The notes under the pieces were generated by a model. That model was given only the letters and a program-made list of their open reading frames with translations, searched no databases and was not told where the DNA came from. From MED-G105 sp965263305 (GTDB lineage: Bacteria > Pseudomonadota > Alphaproteobacteria > Caulobacterales > Parvularculaceae), in NCBI GenBank assembly GCA_965263305.1, contig OZ253666.1, forward strand, positions 2,232,001-2,296,000: a stretch of DNA of 64,000 nt, in the 5' to 3' direction. The translations under genes and the position numbers were made by a program. The first letter of the stretch is position 1; every line of letters starts with the position of its first letter. Positions 45,079 to 54,344 of this stretch are shown here, piece by piece.

Positions 45079-46512
45079 ATGAGCACTGAAGGTCGCATCA
45101 GCCAGGTAATCGGCGCCGTTGTGGACGTTGAATTTGACGAACATCTGCCGGCTATTTTGAACGCGCTGGAAACAGACAATAACGGAACGCGCCTCGTTCT
45201 CGAAGTCGCCCAGCATCTTGGGCAAAACGCTGTTCGCACCATCGCGATGGACTCAACCGAAGGCCTCGTGCGCGGGCAAAAGGTGGTCGACACCGGTGAC
45301 GCGATCATGGTGCCGGTCGGTGACGGCACCCTGGGGCGCATTATGAACGTGATTGGCGAGCCGGTCGATGACGCGGGCCCAATTCCCCATACAGCGAAGC
45401 GCGGTATTCACCAGGAAGCGCCGCCTTTTGTGGAGCAGTCGACGGAATCAGAAATTCTCGTCACTGGCATCAAGGTTGTTGATTTGCTTTGCCCCTATGC
45501 GAAGGGCGGTAAGATCGGCCTGTTTGGCGGCGCTGGCGTTGGTAAAACCGTTTTGATCATGGAGCTGATCAACAACATTGCGAAGGCTCACGGCGGGTAT
45601 TCCGTGTTCGCTGGTGTTGGCGAGCGCACCCGGGAAGGCAACGACCTTTACTGGGAAATGATTGAATCCAAAGTGAACATGGACCCGAAGGAAAACGACG
45701 GGAACACCGAAGGTTCAAAAGCAGCCCTGGTTTACGGTCAGATGAACGAGCCTCCAGGGGCCCGCGCTCGCGTGGCGTTGACCGGTCTGACAGTGGCGGA
45801 AGATTTCCGTGATCAGGGCCAGGACGTTCTGTTCTTCGTTGACAACATTTTCCGCTTCACGCAGGCCGGCTCTGAAGTGTCCGCGCTTCTCGGTCGTATC
45901 CCATCGGCGGTGGGCTACCAGCCAACTCTCGCGACCGATATGGGCGGCTTGCAAGAACGCATTACGACGACGACGAAAGGCTCGATTACGTCCGTGCAAG
46001 CCATTTACGTGCCGGCAGACGATCTGACCGACCCAGCGCCGGCGACATCGTTCTCCCACTTGGACGCCACGACGGTTCTCAACCGCGCCATTGCGGAAAA
46101 GGGCATCTATCCGGCGGTTGACCCGCTCGATTCCACGTCGCGTATTCTCGACCCACGGGTCATCGGCGAGGAACACTATCAGGTTGCTCGCGACGTGCAG
46201 GGTATCCTCCAGCGCTACAAAGCGCTGCAAGATATCATCGCCATTTTGGGCATGGACGAACTTTCCGAAGAAGACAAACTGGTCGTGGCGCGCGCACGTA
46301 AAGTAGAGCGCTTCTTATCCCAGCCATTCTTTGTGGCGGAGATTTTCACTGGCTCACCCGGTAAACTCGTATCTCTCGAAGATACCATCAAAGGCTTCAA
46401 AGGCCTCGTTGCTGGCGAGTACGACCATCTGCCCGAAGCCGCGTTCTATCTCGTTGGCTCGATGGATGAGGCGATTGAAAAAGCGCAACGCCTCGCGGCA
46501 GAAGCGGCTTAG
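45079..46512 (+). CDS. atpD: ATP synthase F1 subunit beta
   Basis: A 477-residue catalytic subunit. The P-loop GGAGVGKTVL, the catalytic Glu in GVGERTREGNDLY, the Walker B LFFVDNIFRFTQAGSE and the DELSEEDKL segment are all present. Length is typical. GAAGGAAGAAGAG precedes the ATG. Confidence 0.98.
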   Translation: MSTEGRISQVIGAVVDVEFDEHLPAILNALETDNNGTRLVLEVAQHLGQNAVRTIAMDSTEGLVRGQKVVDTGDAIMVPVGDGTLGRIMNVIGEPVDDAGPIPHTAKRGIHQEAPPFVEQSTESEILVTGIKVVDLLCPYAKGGKIGLFGGAGVGKTVLIMELINNIAKAHGGYSVFAGVGERTREGNDLYWEMIESKVNMDPKENDGNTEGSKAALVYGQMNEPPGARARVALTGLTVAEDFRDQGQDVLFFVDNIFRFTQAGSEVSALLGRIPSAVGYQPTLATDMGGLQERITTTTKGSITSVQAIYVPADDLTDPAPATSFSHLDATTVLNRAIAEKGIYPAVDPLDSTSRILDPRVIGEEHYQVARDVQGILQRYKALQDIIAILGMDELSEEDKLVVARARKVERFLSQPFFVAEIFTGSPGKLVSLEDTIKGFKGLVAGEYDHLPEAAFYLVGSMDEAIEKAQRLAAEAA

Positions 46513-46592
46513 TGATCTAGAAATTGCGCTTTCATCTCTGCGGGTGGGCATTGCCCGCCCGCGGATGAAGGCCGGGAAAGACGGTTCGTCCC

Positions 46593-46991
46593 ATGGCTGA
46601 TAAACTTCGTTTCAATCTTGTCTCCCCAGAACGGGAACTGATGTCCGCCGATGTTGACCAGGTGGACGCGCCAGGGGCGGAGGGCGTCTTTGGCGTTTTG
46701 CCAAACCATGCGCCTTTTATGTCGGTGCTCGCGCCAGGGGTGGTGCGAGTGAAAAACGGCGGCGAAGAAACGCGCATATTCGTTCGCGGCGGATTTGCCG
46801 AAATCACGCCGGCAGGCCTAACGGTGCTGGCGGAAGAGGCGATCCCAGTCAAAGAACTGAATGGCGAAGAAATCGCCCGTCGCATCAAGAATTGCGAGCA
46901 GGATCTGGCGGATGATGATACGCTTGCCGAGACGCGTGCCCGCGCCGAGGTTGAGCTGCGCGAGCTAAAAGACCTTCAGGCCGCCATCTAG
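46593..46991 (+). CDS. atpC: ATP synthase F1 subunit epsilon
   Basis: A 132-residue epsilon subunit with the N-terminal beta-sandwich (LRFNLVSPERELMSADVDQVDAPG, GVFGVLPNHAPFMS) and a short C-terminal helical arm (RARAEVELRELKDL). It links the rotor and can inhibit ATP hydrolysis. Last gene of the operon, 80 bases after atpD. No clear hairpin terminator was found in the following 270 bases. Confidence 0.95.
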   Translation: MADKLRFNLVSPERELMSADVDQVDAPGAEGVFGVLPNHAPFMSVLAPGVVRVKNGGEETRIFVRGGFAEITPAGLTVLAEEAIPVKELNGEEIARRIKNCEQDLADDDTLAETRARAEVELRELKDLQAAI

Positions 46992-47263
46992 CGACTGCCT
47001 TCAGGCTGCCGATTGCAAAAAATACCGAAACACTAACGCCTTAGCCGCCCGTGATGCGGTGCAAAACGAAGTCGGCGTTTGCCGAAAAATCGCCGTTGCG
47101 ATCCCGAAAACTTCCTCTACTGGTCAAAAAACAGCGATCGTGTGCTCGGCGGCCCCGCTCATTTCCAATCCGTTAACCAAGACGTCTTTAGTGTTCGTTT
47201 AGGCTCGTATGCGTTTTAGCAGACGGCGATATTCTATTGACCTGTGGGATGATCTGGCTGGCT

Positions 47264-48751
47264 ATGGCCGCACGACGCAAACGCTTTAAACTTCCGGTAT
47301 TTAGCCGACTGACCCTGGCTTGGTTTGTTTTTGCCAGCGCCTGCGGGGGGCTGCTTTTTTACGTGGTTACCTCGGATGACGAAGAAATCCGCGTCGCCCT
47401 ACCGATTTCCTCTGTTGAGCGGTTTGCACCGCCGATCGTCAACACCCCTGAGAGCCTGCAAGGGGTGCGTCGCGCGCCGCCCGAACGCCTCGCAGACCGA
47501 GACGCCATCGCTGCTGGCGCGGGGAATGCCGGCGTTGGGAACGCCAATGGAGGGCGCGAAGAACGCAAAAATCAGGTGGATGCCGATCAGGCAGGCGCGT
47601 TGCCATCGCTCACTGAAGTCAACGTTGCATCGAACACTGTCGATAATACGCCGTCATCGAACGGCCCCACCATTGTCCTCCGCGATGAGGATGATAGGGG
47701 CGATACAGACGGTACCGCCACAATTGCGTCTGTGGAACCCTTGACCCAGCCTTCGTCTTTTACCGGCAGTGGTTCGACGGGCGATCCCAACGGAGAAATT
47801 GTCATTACGATCGATGGGCGCAAGGCCACCGATCCACGCGTGCGCGATGCATTGCCCACGCCAAGAGGCGTAGACGGAAAATCTGGCGCCAACCGCCGCA
47901 AACGTCCGTCGATTGCGTTGGCGTTGCCAGACCGGGCGCTTCTTACCAACGGCGCCTTCGGACCCGTGCCCGCTGTCGCCTCAGATGGCCGCCGCGCGTC
48001 AGATCTTTACGCTCGGCCGTTCTTCGCGCCGTTCACTGGATCGGCGGAGACGCCCCATATCGCGATGATCGTTGGCGGCTTGGGATTGAACCGTCGGTTA
48101 ACGGAACGGGCCATTGACGAACTACCCCCCGAAGTGACGCTCGCATTTGCGCCATATGCAAAAGACCTTGACGTCTGGGCGGCGCGCGCGCGTGAAGCGG
48201 GTCATGAAATCATGTTGGAAGCTCCAATGGAGCATGGGTCAGGCGATCTTTCCGCCTTGGGACCGGCGGCGCTCCTCACCAGTCGGTCGTGGCGTGATAA
48301 CTCACAGCGTCTTGACTGGATGATGTCGCGTTTTGAAGGGTATTTTGGCGTCACCAATTATCTGGGATCAAAATTTTCCGGGGACAAAAAATCCCTACGC
48401 CCATTGCTTGACCGACTAAAGGACGCTGGCCTTGTCTACATCGACGACACCGGCGAAGCCCGTCGCCATGGTTTCGACCGCAGTCCGTTTGTCAGCGGTG
48501 TGAACACATTGATTGCCCCTAAAGCATCGCCTGACGCCGCCACAGGCGCGCTGGCGACAATCGGCGCCATCGAGAAAGAGCTGAAAAGTCTTGAATCGAT
48601 TGCGAAACGCGATGGCTTAGCGCTTGGCAAAACCTATATCTACTCGGCGACCATTGACGAGCTTGTCGCCTGGGCCTGGGGCGTGGAGGAACGCGGGTTT
48701 TTATTATCGCCCGCTTCCGCCGCCGTGAAAGAGCAAGCTAAAAACCTCTAG
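47264..48751 (+). CDS. Divergent polysaccharide deacetylase family protein
   Basis: A 495-residue protein with a basic N-terminus, one membrane anchor (about 13-35), a long low-complexity Asn/Asp/Thr-rich periplasmic linker (about 40-240), and a C-terminal domain (about 255-495) of the divergent polysaccharide deacetylase (YibQ) family. Hallmarks are IAMIVGGLGLN, LAFAPYAKDLDVWAARAREAGHEIMLEAPMEH and GLVYIDDTGEA. In many bacteria this family sits beside envC and ctpA, which here are about 6-9 kb away on the other strand; rppH lies 0.8 kb downstream. A role in cell-wall metabolism is likely by context. The ATG at 47264 is preferred; the frame extends to 47237. Confidence 0.88.
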   Translation: MAARRKRFKLPVFSRLTLAWFVFASACGGLLFYVVTSDDEEIRVALPISSVERFAPPIVNTPESLQGVRRAPPERLADRDAIAAGAGNAGVGNANGGREERKNQVDADQAGALPSLTEVNVASNTVDNTPSSNGPTIVLRDEDDRGDTDGTATIASVEPLTQPSSFTGSGSTGDPNGEIVITIDGRKATDPRVRDALPTPRGVDGKSGANRRKRPSIALALPDRALLTNGAFGPVPAVASDGRRASDLYARPFFAPFTGSAETPHIAMIVGGLGLNRRLTERAIDELPPEVTLAFAPYAKDLDVWAARAREAGHEIMLEAPMEHGSGDLSALGPAALLTSRSWRDNSQRLDWMMSRFEGYFGVTNYLGSKFSGDKKSLRPLLDRLKDAGLVYIDDTGEARRHGFDRSPFVSGVNTLIAPKASPDAATGALATIGAIEKELKSLESIAKRDGLALGKTYIYSATIDELVAWAWGVEERGFLLSPASAAVKEQAKNL

Positions 48752-48808
48752 CGCCGCACCATCGATCTTTATCAAGACGACTCTAAATGAAATATGGGTG
48801 TTCCGGAC

Positions 48809-49429
48809 TTATCCGCCGGTCCGCTCCATTGCGCGCAAAAACGCCGGACGGGTCATCATCCGTTCGCGATAGGCGTTCAGCGTTGGGAAGGCGGTAAGTT
48901 CCCCCAATCTGTCGGCCATATGCATGATATAGGTGACCCCGATATCTGGCAGTTGGAAACGATCGCCCAGAAGGAAGTCTTTCTCGCCAATAAAATCCTG
49001 TAGGTAATTGAGATGCAGCGCCACTTCGCCTGCGGCGAACATGGAGATGAGCATCGGCTTTGGTTCTTGTTCGCGCGACAACAGTAATTTCAATAGCAGC
49101 GGGGCGAACCCAGATGCTTCCGGATAGTGAAGCCATTGGAGCCAAGTTGCCCGAGCGGCTTTGTCGGATAGCGCTGGCGGCGTGAACAGGCCCTTTTCAT
49201 CGTAATGTTCCGTGATGTGCCAGGCGATGGCGCCTGATTCGGCAAGAGTGATGTCGCCATCCTCGATCACCGGTGATTTGCCGAGGGGATGAGCTTGTTT
49301 CAGCGTTTCCGGTGCGCGGCCCATCTCGTTACGATCATAAATTTTAAGCTCATATTGAAGGCCCAACTCTTCAAGAAGCCAAACCGTAAAGACCGACCGA
49401 CCAACGCGTAGATGATGAACAAGGATCAC
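48809..49429 (-). CDS. Glutathione S-transferase
   Basis: A 206-residue GST. The thioredoxin-like N-terminal domain (1-80) contains HHLRVGRSVFTVWLLEEL and the glutathione-binding GKSPVIEDGDITLAESGAI. The helical C-terminal domain (90-206) has FLLGDRFQLPDIGVTYI, the N-capping motif. The catalytic residue is not certain from sequence alone: Ser or Tyr at about position 10-14 (here Gly-Arg-Ser) is likely. Stands between convergent/divergent neighbours as a single gene. Confidence 0.92.
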   Translation of the reverse strand: MILVHHLRVGRSVFTVWLLEELGLQYELKIYDRNEMGRAPETLKQAHPLGKSPVIEDGDITLAESGAIAWHITEHYDEKGLFTPPALSDKAARATWLQWLHYPEASGFAPLLLKLLLSREQEPKPMLISMFAAGEVALHLNYLQDFIGEKDFLLGDRFQLPDIGVTYIMHMADRLGELTAFPTLNAYRERMMTRPAFLRAMERTGG

Positions 49430-49570
49430 AACATTCCCTCCTAGATGATTTTGGAACCTTGTAGAGTTTTACCCGAGCGATGCGAATGGTGTTTCGCAGT
49501 TCATGGTTGAGATGAGATGGGGATCGGCCGAAAAGGGGGTGTCGTTCTTCCAACGGGAAAGTCACCTCAG

Positions 49571-50077
49571 ATGATCACGCCAGAATATCTCAGCGCCTAT
49601 CGGCCCAATGTCGGGGTCATTTTGTTCAATCGGAAAGGCGAGGTGTTCTACGGCCGGCGGGTGAACGACTTTGATGATCTCGGCGCTCCGCCAGACCGGT
49701 ATCGCTGGCAAATGCCCCAGGGCGGTATCGATGACGGCGAAGATGTGACGACGGCCGCCTTTCGCGAGCTGCAGGAAGAAACGGGTGTGGCCGCCGCTCG
49801 CTTGCTGCTCCTGACGCCTGGGTGGCTTGCCTATGATTTTCCGCCTGAATTGGGCAAGCGCAAATGGCGTGGCCAACGCCAAAAATGGGCGGCGATGCTG
49901 TTTGAGGGCAACGACAACGATGTGGATCTGGAAGCGGATGACCATCAAGAGTTTGATCAATGGCGATGGGGCGATTTGGAAGAGGCGCCGGACCTGATCG
50001 TGCCGTTTAAAAAAGGCGTGTATGAAGAATTGGTCGAAGCGATGACGCCGCTACGTGATTTTTTGAAGTCGGTTTGA
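49571..50077 (+). CDS. rppH: RNA pyrophosphohydrolase RppH
   Basis: A 168-residue Nudix hydrolase that removes pyrophosphate from the 5' end of mRNAs to start decay. The Nudix box is GGIDDGEDVTTAAFRELQEETGV (written in part: REL-Q-EETGV with the preceding GGIDDGE). WQMPQGGID, characteristic of RppH, and a following YDFPPELGKRKWRGQRQKW are present. The in-frame ATG at 49517 is earlier; ATG 49571 (MITPEYLSAYRPNVG) gives the family N-terminus and is preferred. Confidence 0.93.
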   Translation: MITPEYLSAYRPNVGVILFNRKGEVFYGRRVNDFDDLGAPPDRYRWQMPQGGIDDGEDVTTAAFRELQEETGVAAARLLLLTPGWLAYDFPPELGKRKWRGQRQKWAAMLFEGNDNDVDLEADDHQEFDQWRWGDLEEAPDLIVPFKKGVYEELVEAMTPLRDFLKSV

Positions 50078-50408
50078 GCATAAAGGGGCGCGACCCTTCC
50101 ATGGTCCGCCGAGGGCTTCGCGTCTTTTCGATACCAATAATGTTTCGCTAATGGACTAGCGCTTTCTCTTCACGATTTTTCGATCTTATCTAAATTTATT
50201 TCAATAATCGCTCTTATCACGGATCGCTTTCACAAATTGTGATCGCCCCTAAATCCACTGTGATTTGAACGTGATTTAGCACTTTGAGACACTCTCGTCG
50301 CAACTGGAGGTTCATGGCGACCCCAATTCCATCGGATTGGCGCTTTGAACGATGAGCGAAGGAAGAACAGCGCGAGCGCCCAGGACGGGCAGGCTGTAAG
50401 GGGTTATC
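50078..50408. other. Intergenic region, about 330 bases
   Basis: No gene seen. It is AT-rich upstream of the outer-membrane barrel gene and contains the perfect palindrome TCACAAATTGTGA (50230-50242) and three GTGAT repeats between 50239 and 50276 that could be an operator. No regulator can be named. Confidence 0.45.
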
Positions 50409-51239
50409 ATGCTAAATCAGAAAATGTCGTTGTTGCCTATTGTGTTAGGGGCAGCGATGCTCTCCACGTCGTTGACGACAGCCGCGAACGCGGGCGCTTG
50501 GACCGCTAAGAAAGGCGCCATTTATAGTAAGTCGGCGGTGAACTACTTCGTTGGAACGGAACGTTTTGGCGACGCGTTGCCGGAATTCGAGCGATTTCGC
50601 GATGTCAATTTCACTTATTATACTGAGATTGGACTACAGGATAATCTAACGTTCTTTGGCGCTGCCGCTGTTAAAGATCTGCGGAACACCTCCGACGGGG
50701 TGACGACCGATAATTTTGGTGTTGGCGACGTCGACCTAGGACTGCGTTATAATTTTTTCACCGAACCCTTCGTATTTTCCGTTCAGGGATTGTTCAAAGC
50801 GCCATTCTTATATGACGAAGATGCCGAGCTTCCATTAGGCAACGGACAAATCGACCTCGAAGGGCGTTTCCTTATCGGTAAATCTCTTGGTCGTATTGGT
50901 TATTTTGGCCTAGAGGCGGGATATCGCTACCGCGCTGATGATCCGGTGGATGAATTCCGCTACCTTGTCGAATACGGCTTTGATGTTTCGAGCAATGTGT
51001 ATCTCCGTACAAAGCTTGACGGGACATTAGGCCTGGGATCGGTTGATGAATTCGCCGCCGGCGCCAATGCCGCGAACCCAAGTTTGCCGCTGGCCTTCGA
51101 TCTCGGCAAGCTAGAGTACACGGCCGGTATCAAAGTCAACAAGACATGGTCATTTGAACTGACAGGTACGACCAACATTTATGGTGAAAACACCCTGCGC
51201 GGTACCAATGTGCAGTTTGCCATTGTTGGACAATTTTAG
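50409..51239 (+). CDS. Outer-membrane beta-barrel protein
   Basis: A 276-residue protein with a signal peptide ending ANAGA (about residue 29) and a mature part of alternating hydrophobic strands: FTYYTEIGLQDNLTFFGAA, DVDLGLRYNFF, IGYFGLEAGYRYR, and a C-terminal phenylalanine in IVGQF typical for BAM-assembled barrels. Around ten to twelve strands are likely. The specific family is not recognised; it resembles small transport or structural barrels of alphaproteobacteria. GT2 follows 97 bases later on the same strand. Confidence 0.75.
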   Translation: MLNQKMSLLPIVLGAAMLSTSLTTAANAGAWTAKKGAIYSKSAVNYFVGTERFGDALPEFERFRDVNFTYYTEIGLQDNLTFFGAAAVKDLRNTSDGVTTDNFGVGDVDLGLRYNFFTEPFVFSVQGLFKAPFLYDEDAELPLGNGQIDLEGRFLIGKSLGRIGYFGLEAGYRYRADDPVDEFRYLVEYGFDVSSNVYLRTKLDGTLGLGSVDEFAAGANAANPSLPLAFDLGKLEYTAGIKVNKTWSFELTGTTNIYGENTLRGTNVQFAIVGQF

Positions 51240-51336
51240 CCAATTTCTTCTAAAACGGCGCCTTTCATTTGAGGTGTCGTTTTGTATTATTTTGTCAGAA
51301 ACGTGCTATAAAATTTTATTTACCGTCGGCGGCGCC

Positions 51337-52866
51337 ATGACTAGTGTCCTACCTATCACCATTCTCCTGGCGCACTACATACTTGTTGCCCTGTTGTGCA
51401 TCTATGGGGCGCACAGATTATACTACACCTTTGCGGTGCGAAAGGCCGGGCGATCAAACCAAGATTCTGAACCTGCAGCACGCGATATGTCGATGGATGA
51501 ACGTTTCGGTTATCCTTTTGTCACCGTTCAAGCGCCGGTTTTTAATGAACGTTTTGTTGTTGAACGCCTCATTGATGCGATGGCCGCGCTTCGATGGCCC
51601 CGTAACAAGCTCCAAATTCAGATCATCGACGATTCCACTGATGACAGCGTTGGTATCGCGGCGGCCCGCATCGCCTATCATCGGAGTCGCGGCGTTAACA
51701 TCGTCCATGTCTGCCGTGGCGATCGCAAAGGGTATAAGGCTGGCGCGCTACAAGCAGCGATGGCGTCAGCGGACGGCGAATATATTGCTATCTTCGACGC
51801 TGATTTCATGCCTCATGCTGATTTCTTGGAACGGACAGTGCCGGAGTTTGGCGATCCGACCGTCGGGATGGTTCAAACGCGATGGCGGTATTTAAACCGA
51901 AACTCCAATCTACTAACCCGTGTTCAGGCGATCATCCTGGATGCCCATTTCGGTCTTGAGCAAGTTGTTCGCCATGCGTCTGGCGCCTTTTTCAATTTTA
52001 ACGGCACAGCCGGGATTTGGCGGCGAAAAACGATTGAGTCGGCGGGCGGGTGGCGGGCTGATACGCTGACAGAAGATTTGGATCTTAGCTATCGTGCTCA
52101 GATGAAAGGGTGGAAATTCGTCTATCGCGAAGATATCGACTGCCCGAGTGAATTACCCATCGACATGACGGCGTTTAAAACCCAGCAACATCGCTGGGCA
52201 AAAGGCGCGATCGAAGTCATGAAGAAAATGCTCGGTAGCCTTTGGAAGAGCGATGCGCCAACCCACGCTAAGGTCGAAGCGACGTTTCACCTAACGGCGA
52301 ATTTTTCGTATCTCGTTATGTTGGTTGATGCCGTGTTGTTGGCTTTACCCGCGATTTATATCCGTACTAGGATAGATGCGCCTTTGTTGGCGTGGCTCGA
52401 TATTCCCTTGTTTTTCTTCGCCAGCGTCAGTCACGCATTGTTTTTTCTTTCCAGTCAAAAGCGGCTCTACGGCGCAGTGCGCGAATCGTTGTCGGTGCTA
52501 CCGGTATTGCTAGCGACATCTATCGGGCTTAGCGTGAATAATGGGCGGGCGGTTGTCGAAGCCGTCTCGGGATATGTAACCGGATTTGTTCGTACACCAA
52601 AAACGGGTGATCAAGAAACGAAATCAGCTGCCGCAAATACCCTATCAACCCGAAAGCCCTCGCTTTCCTATAAGGCGCTAAGCGCGCGGTGGGCCGATGG
52701 ATTAGAAATTGGCATTGCAGCGCTTTATCTCGGGTTTCTTTTGTGGGCGATAACTGTGGGGCATTTTGTTGTCGTGCCGTTCCTCGCGTTGTTCGCCGCC
52801 GGTTTCTTTTTCACAGGCTATTCTAGCATCCATGCGCGCTGGCGTGGGAAACGCCCGATTGCGTAA
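51337..52866 (+). CDS. CslA-like processive glycosyltransferase (GT2)
   Basis: A 509-residue membrane glycosyltransferase. One N-terminal helix (about 5-28) precedes the GT2 domain with IIDDSTDDSV, FDADFMP (DxD), TEDLDLSYRAQM (TED) and QQHRWAKG (Q..RW), which mark processive cellulose-synthase-type enzymes. The closest arrangement is that of glucomannan/beta-mannan synthases (CslA). Three or more C-terminal helices follow. It likely makes a beta-linked polysaccharide or glycolipid; polymer identity is inference. The frame runs upstream to 51181 within the barrel gene, but ATG 51337 gives the proper first helix. The next gene starts right after its stop. Confidence 0.87.
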   Translation: MTSVLPITILLAHYILVALLCIYGAHRLYYTFAVRKAGRSNQDSEPAARDMSMDERFGYPFVTVQAPVFNERFVVERLIDAMAALRWPRNKLQIQIIDDSTDDSVGIAAARIAYHRSRGVNIVHVCRGDRKGYKAGALQAAMASADGEYIAIFDADFMPHADFLERTVPEFGDPTVGMVQTRWRYLNRNSNLLTRVQAIILDAHFGLEQVVRHASGAFFNFNGTAGIWRRKTIESAGGWRADTLTEDLDLSYRAQMKGWKFVYREDIDCPSELPIDMTAFKTQQHRWAKGAIEVMKKMLGSLWKSDAPTHAKVEATFHLTANFSYLVMLVDAVLLALPAIYIRTRIDAPLLAWLDIPLFFFASVSHALFFLSSQKRLYGAVRESLSVLPVLLATSIGLSVNNGRAVVEAVSGYVTGFVRTPKTGDQETKSAAANTLSTRKPSLSYKALSARWADGLEIGIAALYLGFLLWAITVGHFVVVPFLALFAAGFFFTGYSSIHARWRGKRPIA

Positions 52867-54300
52867 ATGACGATCGCGTCGCCTGAAACGAGAGGGCCCG
52901 CCGGCCCATCTTTGGAAAATCTGAATCGCGAAACTCCACCCAAAATGCGCGCGACGACGACCTTGATTGCATTGGCGGCGCTTGGGGCGTTTTGCGCCTT
53001 TCTCTTGCCAACGGCGCCCGGTCATTATGCCGGTTGGGCGTATATCGCAGTGCATTTTCTTTATACCGCGTTGATGGCCGGGATATGGATTTGGGCGGCG
53101 CGTCCTGCGCTGCCGTGGGGGTTGGTAAAATCAGATCTTCTGCCGGATACTCACCAGGCGCGGATCAGCGCCATTTCCAATGCAGTTCTTTGGGGCGGGG
53201 TTGCGTTTAGAATTTTCCTATTGCCGGCGGATTTCTTTTCATCGAATGATGTGGAGCGCTATTTATGGGACGGCGCCGTCACCCTCCATGGATTTGATCC
53301 GTACACAATTTCCCCGGACCATAGCGACGTTGTTGAATTGCGCGCCTTGTGGGCGACGCCGCCTGAACATGCAAAGTACCCAACTCTTTATCCGCCCGGC
53401 GCTCTTTTGTTGTTTTCGTTGTCCGCCTTGGCTGGGCCGGTATATGGCGTTTGGCTTTGGAAAGTGTTGGCGACCGCCGCGAGTATCGCCGCCCTCATCT
53501 TAATGCGGGATGTTCTCGCGCGGCGCAATCAAGAGCGCCATCTCGCGCTCATCGCCTTTTCACCCTTGTTGTTGTTGGAGGTTGGCGTTGGCGCTCATCT
53601 TGATGTGTTCATCATGTTGAGCGTTGTCGCCGCGATCGCTGCGTTTGATCGTCAGCGAGACGGGTTTGCCGGGGCGGCGCTCGGTCTTGGGGCGGGCGTT
53701 AAATTCTTACCCATCATCCTCATCGCACCGATTTCCTTGATGGTATTGTGGGCTGATGACCGGCGGACGATCCTGACAAAAGACGGTGTACGGCGCATTG
53801 GGATGTTACTCATCGGCGCGGCGATGCCCCTCATCGTCTTATATGGCGGCGCCGTTTTTCTTGGTATGACGCCGATCGGTGTCCTACCCGTCTTTTTTGA
53901 AAAATGGCGTGGCGGGTCTCCGGTTTACTCGGCTCTATCGGCGTTGTTTCCTTCGGTGGGGGTATTGCTAGGTCAGGCTGCGATTGCCGGCGTGTTGCTT
54001 GTCCTCGCCTTTTGGATGGCGCTGCGCAAACGGATGTTGGCGTCGATGGCGCTGCTGCTATCAACGCCCCTTGCCGTCAGTCCGGTCGTTTTTCCTTGGT
54101 ATTTATCCGTGCTGGCGCCTTTCGCGGCGTTATGTTCTTCCGTCACGATATTAGCTTGGCTGACGAGCGCGCCTCTGATTTACGAGGTGCTGAACGGATG
54201 GCGCGGTGCAGGCGTTTGGTCCCACGCAATATGGCCCCTATGGGTGATCGCTTTCTCTGTGGCTGTTGGTTTCGGCATCGATCGCATGAGAAGCGCCTGA
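52867..54300 (+). CDS. GT-C type membrane glycosyltransferase
   Basis: A 477-residue protein with about eleven hydrophobic segments. The first large loop carries the acidic pattern SNDVERYLWDGAVTLHGFDPY, which is typical of polyprenol-phosphate-sugar-dependent mannosyltransferases (GT-C fold, GT87/DUF2029-like). YPTLYPPGALLLFSL and VGAHLDVF are additional family features. The ATG follows the stop of the GT2 gene with no gap (TAA-ATG), so the two are translationally coupled and likely act in the same glycan pathway. Donor and acceptor are unknown. Confidence 0.8.
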   Translation: MTIASPETRGPAGPSLENLNRETPPKMRATTTLIALAALGAFCAFLLPTAPGHYAGWAYIAVHFLYTALMAGIWIWAARPALPWGLVKSDLLPDTHQARISAISNAVLWGGVAFRIFLLPADFFSSNDVERYLWDGAVTLHGFDPYTISPDHSDVVELRALWATPPEHAKYPTLYPPGALLLFSLSALAGPVYGVWLWKVLATAASIAALILMRDVLARRNQERHLALIAFSPLLLLEVGVGAHLDVFIMLSVVAAIAAFDRQRDGFAGAALGLGAGVKFLPIILIAPISLMVLWADDRRTILTKDGVRRIGMLLIGAAMPLIVLYGGAVFLGMTPIGVLPVFFEKWRGGSPVYSALSALFPSVGVLLGQAAIAGVLLVLAFWMALRKRMLASMALLLSTPLAVSPVVFPWYLSVLAPFAALCSSVTILAWLTSAPLIYEVLNGWRGAGVWSHAIWPLWVIAFSVAVGFGIDRMRSA

Positions 54301-54344
54301 CGAAGCGCCTTGGCGAACTCGCCGTTAGCCGTTACAGCGCTTTT

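Noticed and set aside
50230..50242. CRP site
   Set aside because: The half-sites are in the reverse order and spacing (TCACA-N3-TGTGA) compared with TGTGA-N6-TCACA.
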